Below are positions 55,829-64,000 of a stretch of DNA of 64,000 nucleotides, one piece after another. The stretch covers positions 2,170,001-2,234,000 of the forward strand of contig NZ_CP059725.1 in NCBI RefSeq assembly GCF_014117425.1. Direction: 5' to 3'. The DNA is from Bartonella sp. HY038 (GTDB taxonomy: Bacteria; Pseudomonadota; Alphaproteobacteria; Rhizobiales; Rhizobiaceae). A program made the translations under genes and the position numbers. The notes under the pieces were generated by a model. The model was not told the origin of the DNA. It saw only the letters and a list, made by a program, of their open reading frames with translations, and did not search any database. Each line of letters opens with the position of its first letter. Within the stretch, counting starts at the first letter, position 1.

Positions 55829-56320
55829 TCAGAGAGAATGAAGTATTTTTTGAAGCCATTCGAGTGCGTTTGGCAAATTGTCAATCCCCTGCCGAACGGC
55901 AGCCATTGATAGTTGTGTCATGGCTTCTGCTGGAAGCTTCTTCACCGCTTGAATAAGGTGCTCTTTTACAGTTGGTTCGGCATCAGTTTTTTCTATTTTA
56001 GCAATTAGTAAATCTTTAATCGTATCGCTGTGAAGTTTTACAGTAACAACACTTAAAATCGCCGATAACCCACCATCATCAGCAAGAAAATCTAACCCTT
56101 TAGCGGTGACTTTAGCAGAGTCTAAATAGTCAAAGCCACCTTCTCCATCATCGTCTCCCGGCTGCCACATGCATTTAACCAAACCTAATTCTTCCAAGTA
56201 ACTAAAATTTACAGTCTTCGATCTTTCAATCTCCGCAGAGTAAGAAATCGAGTTCGGATAGCAAACAGATAACTCATTTAAAATATTTCTTTGAATATCT
56301 CTATCTAGGTACTTCGACAT
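55829..56320 (-). CDS. Hypothetical prophage protein
   Basis: The protein has 163 residues on the strand opposite its neighbours. The N-terminal half resembles a winged helix (YLDRDIQRNILNELSVCYPNSISYSAEIERSKTVNFSYLEELGLV), followed by a GLDFLADDGGLSAIL segment, similar in style to small phage-borne regulators with a DNA-binding fold. The rest is helical. Its ATG overlaps the ATG of the next gene on the other strand (CATG at 56318-56321), so the two starts share bases. Confidence 0.6.
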   Translation of the reverse strand: MSKYLDRDIQRNILNELSVCYPNSISYSAEIERSKTVNFSYLEELGLVKCMWQPGDDDGEGGFDYLDSAKVTAKGLDFLADDGGLSAILSVVTVKLHSDTIKDLLIAKIEKTDAEPTVKEHLIQAVKKLPAEAMTQLSMAAVRQGIDNLPNALEWLQKILHSL

Positions 56321-56747
56321 GCAAAAATCCTTTACAGCTCAAATTGATAATTGGGTATTGCAAACCCGCGCCCGAATGTTAGCCGTATTTCAGCTATCGG
56401 CGCAATATGTAATCGAAGATATTCAAGAGCGAACGCCAGTTGATACGGGCTTTTTACGGGCAAGTATGATTGTTTCAAATACCGAATTAAGCCCTATCAA
56501 AAGCAATTCAAGACCACCAAGCAGCGCAGAGAAAGATTCATATAGTCCGCCAGTTTACGCCTTAACAATCGCCAATGCGCCACTTGGCTCAACCATTTAC
56601 GCATCATTTACGGCAAGTTATGCGGCCCATGTTGAGTTTGGAGCAAAAGGGCGGCAAGGCGTGGGCATGGTGCGACTAGCGGCGCAAAACTGGAATATGC
56701 AAGTGCAACGAGCAACCAAAGAAGCAAAGGCGAGCGTTAAAAAATGA
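56319..56747 (+). CDS. HK97 gp10-like phage tail-completion protein
   Basis: The protein has 142 residues. VIEDIQERTPVDTGFLRASMIVS and TASYAAHVEFG are the family motifs (TPVDTG.LR and Y...vEfG). It overlaps the next gene by 4 nt (ATGA), as in phage tail operons. It appears complete. Confidence 0.82.
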   Translation: MQKSFTAQIDNWVLQTRARMLAVFQLSAQYVIEDIQERTPVDTGFLRASMIVSNTELSPIKSNSRPPSSAEKDSYSPPVYALTIANAPLGSTIYASFTASYAAHVEFGAKGRQGVGMVRLAAQNWNMQVQRATKEAKASVKK

Positions 56748-56926
56748 GTATTGAAACAGATATACCCGAATTGCTTTTTTCGCATGTGGCAGCATTTGAC
56801 CCTAATATTCAAATAGCGTTCCCGAATGTAGAATTTACACCACCGCAAGACACTTATCTTGAAGTGCGATTTTTACCCAATGACAATCGCAATGTTTATA
56901 TCGGTAATAATGACCATTATCAATAG
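56744..56926 (+). CDS. DUF4128-like phage protein, truncated
   Basis: A 60-residue reading frame: IPELLFSHVAAFDPNIQIAFPNVEFTPPQDTYLEVRFLPND (in part) matches the start of DUF4128 tail-related proteins, which normally have about 130 residues. The frame stops at NNDHYQ, where the family continues, so the gene is broken at its 3' end, next to a terminator. Confidence 0.65.
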   Translation: MSIETDIPELLFSHVAAFDPNIQIAFPNVEFTPPQDTYLEVRFLPNDNRNVYIGNNDHYQ

Positions 56927-56951
56927 CCCTGCTTTTGGGTGGGGCTTTTTT
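56925..56951 (+). terminator. Terminator after the prophage fragment
   Basis: AGCCC (56925-56929) pairs with GGGCT (56942-56946), followed by TTTTT. Short stem but with a clean T-run. Confidence 0.6.
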
Positions 56952-57038
56952 ATGGGGGCGATATACCAAGAGATTTATTGAATGGCTTTCTGGGTAATTG
57001 AATAATCATCTTAAGGCATACCCTGCTTTCGTTCCCTA

Positions 57039-57224
57039 ATGGGTAGAGCCACAACCATATGCTTTGACAAAACAATTTACAAATTACCTCATAAGATTGA
57101 AAACTTGTTTGCAAAACTTAAACGTTGGCGGCGTATCGCAACAAGATGTGCCCAACGAAAATTGGTTCATACTTTCTTTGCAGCCATATGTATCGCTGTA
57201 GCCGTTATCATTTATCTTAATTGA
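57039..57224 (+). pseudogene. IS5/IS427 transposase orfB 3' fragment
   Basis: Sixty-one codons match the end of IS5 orfB: CFDKTIYKLPHKIENLFAKLKRWRRIATR, then HTFFAAICIAVAVIIYLN. The element's 5' part is gone, and the right terminal repeat is degenerate. It separates the prophage remnant from tRNA-Thr. Confidence 0.82.
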
Positions 57225-57397
57225 TGATTTTTGAGTCTAGGACATTCGAGCACAACCATTATAGAACAAGTCTATGCAAGATTTTTACCAGATTATTTAA
57301 GATCCGCTGAAAATACATTGAAAAAAAGCGGGTTTGGTCTTAACAGGTTCGGTGAACCTTAAGAGAAATTCTTTTAAAAGTTAAGTAATTGATTTTA

Positions 57398-57472
<75 letters not shown>

Positions 57473-58009
57473 ATTTTGTTGTGGGCGGTTCTTGCCATAT
57501 CAAAACAATTTGTGCAAGCTTATATTAACATTTTTTTCTATTTTTTTTAATTTTTTTAAGTTTATTGCTAAAATTATACACAAGCTAGGCATTTGCTGAC
57601 AGCTTATTTGGGAACTAAAATTAAATTATCGGTTAAGTGAGGAATCACTAAACCAAAATTAAGTTTGCATTGAAAATAGAATAAACAGAAATATTGTTTT
57701 CTGCCGATATAAGGCCTAGCTGCCTTGGACTTTATTGAAATAAATCTGGTTTAAATGCCAAGAATCAGCAAGGCTAGAAAAAAGGTTATTCAAAATACAT
57801 GATAGGCAACATGCTTTTGTTCCCCCAAAATCTAAAAACTATTTTTTAAAGCCTTTCTTATCATTTTTTGAAGTGACTTATAAATTTTTAACTTAGATTC
57901 AAAAGGTTAGTTATGTTTTTTTAATAAGTAAATGCTTTAACTTACTTGATAACCTTGGGAGTTTTATTTGCCCTAATGTATTAGCTCGTTTTTGTTCGAA
58001 AATAGCGAC
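57473..58009. other. Gap upstream of phoA
   Basis: About 540 nt, A+T-rich, without a gene or IS end. It holds the promoter of tRNA-Thr near its left edge. I see no other recognisable motif. Confidence 0.4.
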
Positions 58010-58027
58010 GTGTCATATCACTGAAAT
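58010..58027 (+). promoter_or_regulatory. Possible Pho box of phoA
   Basis: GTGTCATATCACTGAAAT resembles two direct CTGTCAT half-sites with a 4-nt spacer (6 of 7 and 5 of 7 matches). It lies about 48 nt before the phoA ATG, a suitable place for PhoB activation at phosphate limitation. Confidence 0.5.
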
Positions 58028-58074
58028 ATAGGTGCAGTATCCGCATTCTACATTCTGGCAAAAAGGGATACTCC

Positions 58075-59532
58075 ATGAAACTTCATAAACTTGTACTTTT
58101 GGCTCTTGGCCTTACAACTGTCTTTGGCGGTGCTGTTTCTCCGTCAATGGCGCAAGATGCACCTGCAAAAAACGTTATCTTATTAATAACTGATGGTGCG
58201 GGTATCAATACATGGCGTGCAGCAAGCTATTATCGCCATGGTGCTCTTGGCCATGAGGTCTATGATGATTTTGATGTTAAGGCATTTATGTCAACCTATC
58301 CACTCAACACGTCTAATACGCCAACCAAAACTAATGATGGTTCAGTTACTTTCAATGCATCTGAGCTTTGGGATGCGGCACCAAGTAATGAAGTATTCAA
58401 GGGATCGCTTGGTAATTATCCTGGTTATTTCAAAGGCTATGACTATACGCGTACCGACTATACCGATAGTGCTGCTGCAGCAACAGCTTTGGCAACAGGA
58501 CAAAAGACTTATAATAATGCTATTAATTGGTCGAATAATGATACCAAGCTAAAACATATTGGTGAATACGCAGTTGAAAGTGGTCGCTCATTGGGCTCGA
58601 TTTCGACTGTGCAGTGGACTCATGCGACACCGGCTGGCTTTCTCTCGCATAATGCTAGTCGTAATGAATATAGCGCGATGGCGCAAGATATCGTTAATTC
58701 TGGTATGGCAAGCGTTGTCATGGGGGCAGGACATCCAAACTTCGATAAGGAAGGCAAGCCCGTTGAGGCCAAGGATGATAAAGCCTATCGTTATGTAGGT
58801 GGTAAGGACACTTGGGATAAGCTTAAAAACGGCGAAACAGATTATGTTCTCATCGAAACCAAAGAGGATTTCGAAAAACTTGCTGCAGGTAAGTTTGATC
58901 TTGGTAATAAAACCAAGCTTCTTGGTACAGTTCAAAATCATTTAACAACTCAGTTTAATCGTCCAGGCGTTGCCATGGGGCAGCCTCTTGAAAACCAACC
59001 AAGCCTTGCAACCATGACCAAAGGCGCACTTAATGTGCTTTCAAAAAATGAAAAAGGCTTTTTCTTGATGGTTGAAGGTGGTGCGGTTGATTGGGCCGCA
59101 CATGCTAATAATCTACCGCGTTTAATTGAAGAGCAAATTGATTTTAACCTTGCGGTTGAAGCGGTTGCAGAGTGGGTTGAGGCCAATTCATCATGGGATG
59201 AAACCCTAATCATCGTAACGACTGATCATGGTAACGGTTTGTTGCAAGGACCAGATAGCAATAGCACTGCCTATTCCGACCTTATCAATCAAGGCGCTGG
59301 TGCTTTGCCGCTTGTTCGTTGGCATACAGATACCCACACACGTGAATTGGTTCCGCTTTATGCTCATGGTAAAGGTGCAGAATTCTTCCGTGATGTAGCT
59401 AAAAAAGATGCTGGTCTTGCTGCTTATCATGCAGCAGAAGAAAATCAGATTTACGTTGATAATACAGATGTGTTTCGTGCTTCTCTTGCTGCGTTTGGCT
59501 TGAAAGAAACGCCGCTAGCACAGGGGAAGTAA
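58075..59532 (+). CDS. phoA: Periplasmic alkaline phosphatase
   Basis: The protein has 485 residues with a signal peptide (cleavage near SMAQ-DAP, residue 26). It hydrolyses phosphate monoesters in the periplasm. Metal-ligand Asp40 lies in NVILLITDGAG, and the nucleophile Ser132 in DYTDSAAAATALATG. VEGGAVDWAAHANN, VTTDHGNGL and RWHTDTHTRE carry the remaining zinc ligands. The family is classical PhoA rather than PhoX or PhoD. AAAAGGGATACTCC precedes the ATG. It is monocistronic. Confidence 0.92.
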   Translation: MKLHKLVLLALGLTTVFGGAVSPSMAQDAPAKNVILLITDGAGINTWRAASYYRHGALGHEVYDDFDVKAFMSTYPLNTSNTPTKTNDGSVTFNASELWDAAPSNEVFKGSLGNYPGYFKGYDYTRTDYTDSAAAATALATGQKTYNNAINWSNNDTKLKHIGEYAVESGRSLGSISTVQWTHATPAGFLSHNASRNEYSAMAQDIVNSGMASVVMGAGHPNFDKEGKPVEAKDDKAYRYVGGKDTWDKLKNGETDYVLIETKEDFEKLAAGKFDLGNKTKLLGTVQNHLTTQFNRPGVAMGQPLENQPSLATMTKGALNVLSKNEKGFFLMVEGGAVDWAAHANNLPRLIEEQIDFNLAVEAVAEWVEANSSWDETLIIVTTDHGNGLLQGPDSNSTAYSDLINQGAGALPLVRWHTDTHTRELVPLYAHGKGAEFFRDVAKKDAGLAAYHAAEENQIYVDNTDVFRASLAAFGLKETPLAQGK

Positions 59533-59569
59533 ATCCTAATAGTTTAAACTAGCATTAATATTTGAAATG

Positions 59570-59598
59570 CCCGCCCAAGCTTTACCGGCTTTGGCGGG
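59570..59598 (+). terminator. Hairpin after phoA
   Basis: CCCGCC (59570-59575) pairs with GGCGGG (59593-59598) with further partial pairing inside, followed by TTAATTGGTTT. Probably the phoA terminator, though the T-run is broken. Confidence 0.5.
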
Positions 59599-59720
59599 TT
59601 AATTGGTTTAAAAGAGTATGAAAGCCTCTATCGCTAAAAAAGGATTAAATGGCGTTTGAAGGCAAGAATTGGAAATAATCGGATCTACGTTATTTAATAG
59701 CTTAAGGTGGGAAGCAGATT

Positions 59721-60173
59721 ATGAAATTGTTAAGTAAATTCACGTTGTCAATGATAGCTATCATGGGATTATTGGGCACCAACACAAGCATAGTGTTGGC
59801 TGCTGAAAAGCCAAGCGTTAGCATTATAAAAGATACGGCTAAAGCTGAAGTTATTCGCGCTAAGCGCAAAGGTGATATTGTTGAAATTGAGGTGCGCTTT
59901 AATACGTTGGTTGAACCATTTAGTGGTGCCAATATTTATGAAAAGCTCAATCGCGATCTAGTTTTTATCAGCAGTGGTGACCAAAAATGGCCGCTTGATG
60001 CCGCAGAAAATGCCGCGCCTCAAGATCTTAAATTGAACTTTAGTTATGATATGACAAAAACACCGCGTATTGGCCAGTGGAAAGGAAAATTTATAGCTCC
60101 GCCATCAAATGTCAATAAAATTAGCCTTCATATTGATGGCTTACCTGTGATTGAAAACGTTTCAATCAAATAG
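59721..60173 (+). CDS. Secreted hypothetical protein
   Basis: The protein has 150 residues with a signal peptide (MKLLSKFTLSMIAIMGLLGTNTSIVLAAEK). The rest looks like one beta-sandwich (IVEIEVRFNTLVEPFSGANIYEKL, QWKGKFIAPPSNVNKISLHIDGLPVIENVSI). No Cys in the mature part. I do not recognise it. AAGGTGGGAAGCAG precedes the ATG. It is convergent with the DUF1090 gene. Confidence 0.65.
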   Translation: MKLLSKFTLSMIAIMGLLGTNTSIVLAAEKPSVSIIKDTAKAEVIRAKRKGDIVEIEVRFNTLVEPFSGANIYEKLNRDLVFISSGDQKWPLDAAENAAPQDLKLNFSYDMTKTPRIGQWKGKFIAPPSNVNKISLHIDGLPVIENVSIK

Positions 60174-60185
60174 TTTATTGATATA

Positions 60186-60214
60186 AAAAACCCTGCATAA
60201 AAATTTATGCAGGG
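60186..60214 (-). terminator. Terminator of the DUF1090 gene
   Basis: A perfect 11-bp stem (CCCTGCATAAA at 60191-60201 with TTTATGCAGGG at 60204-60214) with a tiny loop, followed on the minus strand by TTTTTT. It sits between two convergent genes and may work for both. Confidence 0.85.
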
Positions 60215-60242
60215 GTCTCAACTGTTTTATGATTTTAATAAA

Positions 60243-60623
60243 TTATCGAACGTTGCTGCGAGCTTCTTCAAGTTCGCGGACAGCTTCGTCAAGCTTTTTG
60301 GTCTTCTTAGCAATTTTCTTGGCATCACCGCCCATTTTGGCGTCTTCTAGTTCTGCCTTGCGCTGAGCTACTTTGTGTTCCTTTTCAGCAACCTTTTGTA
60401 AATTGCTTGCACGACGACCTGCATCGGTGCAATGCTGGTTTACTTCACTTAAAGCCTTTTCTAGGCCTGCAATTTTATGGGTATGGCCATGTTGACGGGC
60501 ATAATCAATTTGCTTCTGGATGTTTGCTTTTTCTATAGCACATTCGCCAGTGGCGCTTTGAGCGCTTGCAGCAGCAGGAACGAGTAAAAGCAACGAACAG
60601 CCAAGGATAAGTTTCTTAATCAT
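60243..60623 (-). CDS. DUF1090 (YqjC-like) periplasmic protein
   Basis: The protein has 126 residues with a signal peptide (MIKKLILGCSLLLLVPAAASA). The mature part is a long charged coiled coil: CAIEKANIQKQIDYARQHGHTHKIAGLEKALSEVNQHC (in part, two Cys) and a repeat-like Lys/Glu tail (AEKEHKVAQRKAELEDAKMGGDAKKIAKKTKKL, in part). This matches the YqjC/DUF1090 family known mainly from gammaproteobacteria; its function is unclear. A good AAGGAG ribosome site precedes it. Confidence 0.8.
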   Translation of the reverse strand: MIKKLILGCSLLLLVPAAASAQSATGECAIEKANIQKQIDYARQHGHTHKIAGLEKALSEVNQHCTDAGRRASNLQKVAEKEHKVAQRKAELEDAKMGGDAKKIAKKTKKLDEAVRELEEARSNVR

Positions 60624-61546
60624 AATAACTCCTTTTTGTATTATTTATAGCTTATATATAAGCCATATCGAAAGAATAATCCAATAGTATTTTTAATAAA
60701 TTACCAATTTTAATTGAAGTTTAAAAACAAAATGAAAGATAATTTGAATATTTGTTCATTTTCCATTCATTTTACCATAATTTATCCAGTTATGATACAA
60801 GTATAGTTTGATTTATTCTTATTAGCTTTTTTGTTGATTAGTTTTTTTCTAATTGGCTGTTTTTATGATTCTCATAATTTATATATCAATTATGCCAGTA
60901 TCTGGGTCTTAAAAAGATATTTTAAAATGCTGATAGGTTGTGCTAGTTTAACAAGATATCGAAAAAATATAAGTCAATCTAATGATATACTATAATAATA
61001 CGTAACTGTATTATAATTTACTATTATTATATTTAATAGCTTTCCATGACGAAAACAAACTTTAGCTATAAGAATTAAATCATTAGAAACATCTTATTTG
61101 ATGATTATGTAATATTATAAAAAGACAAAACCAATTCAAACTGCGATAACCTCGTCACTTATAATAGCATGATTGTTAGCTCTTTGCTATTGCTAGTGCT
61201 GTGATGAAGAAAAAGTGAATTGAGATCGCTACTTAGCTATGCATCTTCTCCACATAGGCAAAGCTGTTGCGTAGAGATGCAATCTTAACGTATTGATATA
61301 ATCACCAGAGGCATTTAAACGAGACTTGAATATTAACCGCATTATTAATACGGAATGGTTGGCAACTTGCCCATTTGACCTTTACAATGCTGTCGATTGA
61401 GGTTTTCTTTTGTTTTTGCAGAAGGCAAGACGTTTTGTGATGTTTTTTGCCTATGAAGGTGTTAGTTGGTTGGCATTTAAAGCTATAATGCTTATTAGCT
61501 GCATAACTAACAGCCGCAATCAGGCAAAGTTTTGCAAATATAGAGA
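60624..61546. other. Long non-coding gap
   Basis: About 920 nt, strongly A+T-rich, with many stops in all frames. A 14-bp palindrome GCTTATATATAAGC (60649-60662) lies just upstream of the DUF1090 gene and may be its operator or promoter. Around 61200-61320 the G+C content rises and a short minus-strand stretch could encode LRLHLYATALPMWRRC, perhaps a gene remnant. Nothing else is recognisable. Confidence 0.4.
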
Positions 61547-61581
61547 TTGGGGCATAGACACTATTGCATCAAATGCCCCAA
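61547..61581 (-). terminator. Hairpin after yjdM
   Basis: TTGGGGCAT (61547-61555) pairs perfectly with ATGCCCCAA (61573-61581), about 10 nt past the yjdM stop. It is followed by TCTCTATATTTG, so it is a weak intrinsic terminator. Confidence 0.55.
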
Positions 61582-61591
61582 TAAATTGCAA

Positions 61592-61930
61592 TTAGTCTTG
61601 CACTTTTTTGACGAATTCAGACTTCAGTCCCATTTGACCAATGCCAGGAATTTTACAATCAATGTCGTGATCTCCATCAACAAGGCGAATATTTTTTACC
61701 TTGGTGCCAACTTTAACCACTGAAGACGATCCTTTAACTTTAAGGTCTTTGATAACACTTACAGTGTCGCCATCATTAAGCTCAGTACCATTGGCATCAC
61801 GAACAACAATTTTATCGCCACTTTGGGTGGATGCATTCCACTCATTACCACATTCGGGGCAAATATAGTTGCTACCGTCTTCATAAGTATAGGTTGAATT
61901 GCATTGTGGGCATGCTGGAAGCTCACTCAT
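61592..61930 (-). CDS. yjdM: YjdM (PhnA-type) zinc-ribbon protein
   Basis: Start at ATG 61930 ([19 protein letters not shown]), adjacent to ATG 61933, with AAGGA a few bases upstream; 112 residues, the family length. The N-terminal zinc ribbon shows CPQC and CPEC ([25 protein letters not shown], in part), followed by the SH3-like PhnA domain ([26 protein letters not shown]). The name PhnA is historical; it is not a proven phosphonate enzyme and its role is unclear. Confidence 0.92.
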   Translation of the reverse strand: MSELPACPQCNSTYTYEDGSNYICPECGNEWNASTQSGDKIVVRDANGTELNDGDTVSVIKDLKVKGSSSVVKVGTKVKNIRLVDGDHDIDCKIPGIGQMGLKSEFVKKVQD

Positions 61931-61969
61931 CATATAGTCCTTATTTTCATTCCTAAAGGGATACATCAT

Positions 61970-62255
61970 GGCTTAATGAAAAACTTTGATGTGTTTATAT
62001 GGCTTGGTTGTTATCCAAACTCTTTATTCAAGAAATATTATTATAAGTTTTGAATTTTTCTAATTTTGAAAATACCCATACAAGAATTTTGCAAATTTTA
62101 ACAGTAAAATTTTTAAATAGGTAAAACTCAACGCAATTTAAGGGCAAATAGGTTTTATCATTGCAGGTTACGCCTTTAGTGAGGTGCAGCTTTTGGTTTG
62201 ACGCCTATAGCAAAGATAATTTTAAACTAATTGCCCTGCTTTAATGTTAAAACAA
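61970..62255. other. Gap before the second amber IS copy
   Basis: 286 nt, A+T-rich, with no gene and no recognisable signals other than the yjdM promoter region that must lie at its left edge. Confidence 0.35.
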
Positions 62256-62963
62256 CGGGCTGTCCTAGATAACTATAATAAATTCGCTTTTACTATTTGT
62301 TTTAAAATAGAAAATTGGATTTTGGGATCACTGTTATTAAAACGCCATTCACACTCTTTTAAAAATAGATGAAAATTCTCGCGCGGAATGCCGTTAAATT
62401 TTCTCAAATGTCGTTTTGCTTGGTTCCAAAAATTTTCAATTCCATTGATGTGGTTATGCTTATCCGCAAATAATTTGCTATGATTAATACGGTAATGTGT
62501 GAATTCGCTGACGTCAAGAACATCATAACTACGATAGGTATCAGTATAAACAATGCTATCTGGCTTGACATGCTCTTTGATAATAGGGATTAAAGTATTT
62601 TTTTGAGTATTGGCAACTTGAACGGTATAAACCTTACCATCACGTTTTAGAAGCCCAAATACGGGTACTTTTCCAAAGGCGCCACGACCACGCTTTCCTT
62701 TACGACTTCCACCAAAATAAGACTCATCAGCTTCAATTTCACTTGTCTACATTTCTAGATGTTCGCTATGGAGATAAATCAGTAATCGCAACCGATGAAA
62801 ATAATAGGCAGCAGTTGTTTTATTAATGCCAACTAAAGCAGCTGCTGTTCTCGCTGTTGAGCCAGCTATAAATAATTCTATAAGCTTGCATTGCTTATAC
62901 CAACTTAAACGACTTTTTCTCATGGGCTAACCTTAGATAATTTACGTTATCTAGGACAGCCCC
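62256..62963 (-). mobile_element. IS1595-family (IS1016-like) element, second amber copy
   Basis: A 708-bp element like that at 48538-49245. The left end begins CGGGCTGTCCTAG (first base changed), and the right end is the complement of GGGGCTGTCCTAG. TAAAACAA flanks the left end, and the same octamer occurs 6 nt beyond the right end, which may be an altered target duplication. Confidence 0.87.
62273..62923 (-). pseudogene. IS1016-like transposase interrupted by TAG at codon 59
   Basis: Same length and frame as the copy at 48555-49205, with TAG at 62747-62749, again codon 59. Most of the gene is identical, but the first 40 codons carry several substitutions (for instance SARTAAALVGIN region, TTCTCGCTGTTGAGCC against TTCTTGTTGTAGAACC) and the NHINGIEN block keeps His where the other copy has Tyr. 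No other stop occurs. Confidence 0.85.
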
Positions 62964-63061
62964 TTATTTTAAAACAAAAATAACAAATAGACTGAAAGGC
63001 TAGCGAGTTTTGGCTATATTGGTTCTATCTTATAGTATTTATAGATAGCTATTTAAAACGC

Positions 63062-63667
63062 TTATTTAACCAAGGCTTCATCAATCGCCCTTGCCCGTTT
63101 ATAGGCTGGGCGTTCGCTAAGGCGTAGACAATAATCCTTCAATATCTCATTTTCTAAGCCACCCTTAAAAATGGCAAAAGCGCAAAAAGCACCGACAAGA
63201 CAATCTGCAGCAGTAAATTTATCACCTGCAACAAATTCACGATTTTTAAGGTGATTGGCAAGAATTGTCATCATTTCTTCAATTGTACCATAACCAAGCA
63301 TGATCCGCTCTTCTGGTTTTATCTCCAATTTGCGAAAGCCATCAATAAAGGCTGCCTCAAACGGACCGGCAATAAAAAAGCTCCAACGATAATAATCGGC
63401 ACGATCGCTCAAAGCTGGCGCTAAGCCCTTGTCAAAAAAGGCATCAGCAAGATAAAGACAAATTGCCGATGTTTCGGTTACAACTTTACCATTATGGACA
63501 ATAGCTGGAACTTTCCCCATAGGATTAATATCAAGATAGGATTGTTCTTTCATAGTTGTGCCATAATCTAAAATATGAGCATCATAGGCAATGCCAAGCT
63601 CTTCCAAAAACCAACGTACAGTACAACCGCGTGATTGGGGATGGGTATAAAATTGGATATTTGTCAT
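63062..63667 (-). CDS. Glutathione S-transferase family protein
   Basis: The protein has 201 residues. The N-terminal thioredoxin-like domain (residues 1-77) has FYTHPQSRGCTVRWFLEELGI, DINPMGKVPAI and the glutathione-binding ETSAICLYLAD. The C-terminal domain is all-helical (FVAGDKFTAADCLVGAF is the N-capping box motif). The Ser/Cys in SRGCTV may be the catalytic residue. The substrate cannot be deduced. GAGGAAAGTTGAA precedes the ATG. Confidence 0.9.
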   Translation of the reverse strand: MTNIQFYTHPQSRGCTVRWFLEELGIAYDAHILDYGTTMKEQSYLDINPMGKVPAIVHNGKVVTETSAICLYLADAFFDKGLAPALSDRADYYRWSFFIAGPFEAAFIDGFRKLEIKPEERIMLGYGTIEEMMTILANHLKNREFVAGDKFTAADCLVGAFCAFAIFKGGLENEILKDYCLRLSERPAYKRARAIDEALVK

Positions 63668-63859
63668 TTCAACTTTCCTCTTTTTTAAGTCGTTGTGAAA
63701 TGTCTATATGCGTCACTTGTGTCAGTTTTTGTCAGCAGTGTTGAGTGGGCAACGAAAAACGATATTAAAAATCAAATGGTGAAAAAGTTGGGGATTAATT
63801 TGCGTTGCAGTTTACCACGCGGTCAAAGAATTTTGATTTTTTTATCTTTGCCCCTGTAA

Positions 63860-63983
63860 AAATGGATAAGCTACTATAGTTACATTATTATCAGTATTTT
63901 TAAAATGCACTATAAACATTGGAAATAAAAATGAACAGCGAGACGGTACCTGCTGTATCTTCCCCGGCAGGTACCACATTTTT
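63860..63983 (+). ncRNA. Possible small RNA or leader ending in a terminator
   Basis: A promoter-like pair (TTGCCC near 63849, TACTAT near 63873, 18 nt apart) is followed about 70 nt later by a perfect 9-bp hairpin, GGTACCTGC (63945-63953) with GCAGGTACC (63967-63975), then ACATTTTTAAA. Between them lies only a 20-codon frame starting at 63931. This could be a short RNA or a leader peptide attenuator for a gene beyond the window edge. Confidence 0.3.
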
Positions 63984-64000
63984 AAATAGATAGGTAGCTT

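Noticed and set aside
55705..55956. Plus-strand open frame of 83 codons in the prophage remnant
   Set aside because: No recognisable family, poor start context, and it overlaps the better-supported opposite-strand gene.
61410..61595. Plus-strand open frame of 61 codons
   Set aside because: No ribosome site or family resemblance, and it ends in the hairpin downstream of yjdM.

Overview
The window is about 40% G+C and comes from an alphaproteobacterium of the Hyphomicrobiales (Bartonella/Brucella-like). The evidence is a division and cell-wall cluster with alphaproteobacterial-type proteins, a type-II lumazine synthase behind an FMN riboswitch, HflK/HflC, and a UvrD with the alphaproteobacterial layout. 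I cannot name the species from sequence alone.

Region 1 (1-23.8 kb) is housekeeping. It holds a partial hypothetical gene, hflK-hflC, uvrD, a small monooxygenase, fdhD, a respiratory D-lactate dehydrogenase (dld) divergent from glyoxalase I (gloA), a DUF2158 gene, and a leftward dcw cluster rsmH-ftsL-ftsI-murE-murF-mraY-murD-ftsW-murG-murC-murB. The cluster is unusual at both ends. No mraZ precedes rsmH, where an IS1595 element sits instead, and ddl-ftsQ-ftsA-ftsZ do not follow murB.

Region 2 (24.1-46.5 kb) is accessory DNA: two leftward type VI secretion (T6SS) cargo islands separated and scarred by insertion sequences. Island A runs hcp-vgrG-peptidoglycan hydrolase-periplasmic protein-lipoprotein hydrolase-DUF4424-DUF4123 adaptor-two-repeat protein-PAAR. 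Island B runs hcp-membrane protein-Cys-rich protein-vgrG-PAAR-DUF4123 adaptor-two-repeat protein-amidase-DUF2259 secreted protein, followed by truncated and decayed genes. No structural T6SS genes (tssA-M, clpV) are present, so both islands must use an apparatus encoded elsewhere. The two hcp genes are identical. Each has a textbook sigma-54 -24/-12 promoter with three 16-bp palindromes (CTGCAA-N4-TTGCAG) upstream, which looks like an enhancer for a bacterial enhancer-binding protein.

Region 3 (46.5-64 kb) mixes IS scars, a YnfM-like MFS transporter, ribH with its riboswitch, a marR-DHA2-EmrA-like efflux operon, a decayed prophage next to tRNA-Thr(GGU), a secreted alkaline phosphatase with a possible Pho box, small secreted proteins, yjdM and a glutathione S-transferase. 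Two IS1595 (IS1016-like) copies carry the same amber codon in the transposase.

My best candidates for something undescribed are the sigma-54/palindrome control of hcp and the pairing of T6SS peptidoglycan hydrolases with secreted DUF4424 and DUF2259 proteins, which may be immunity proteins.
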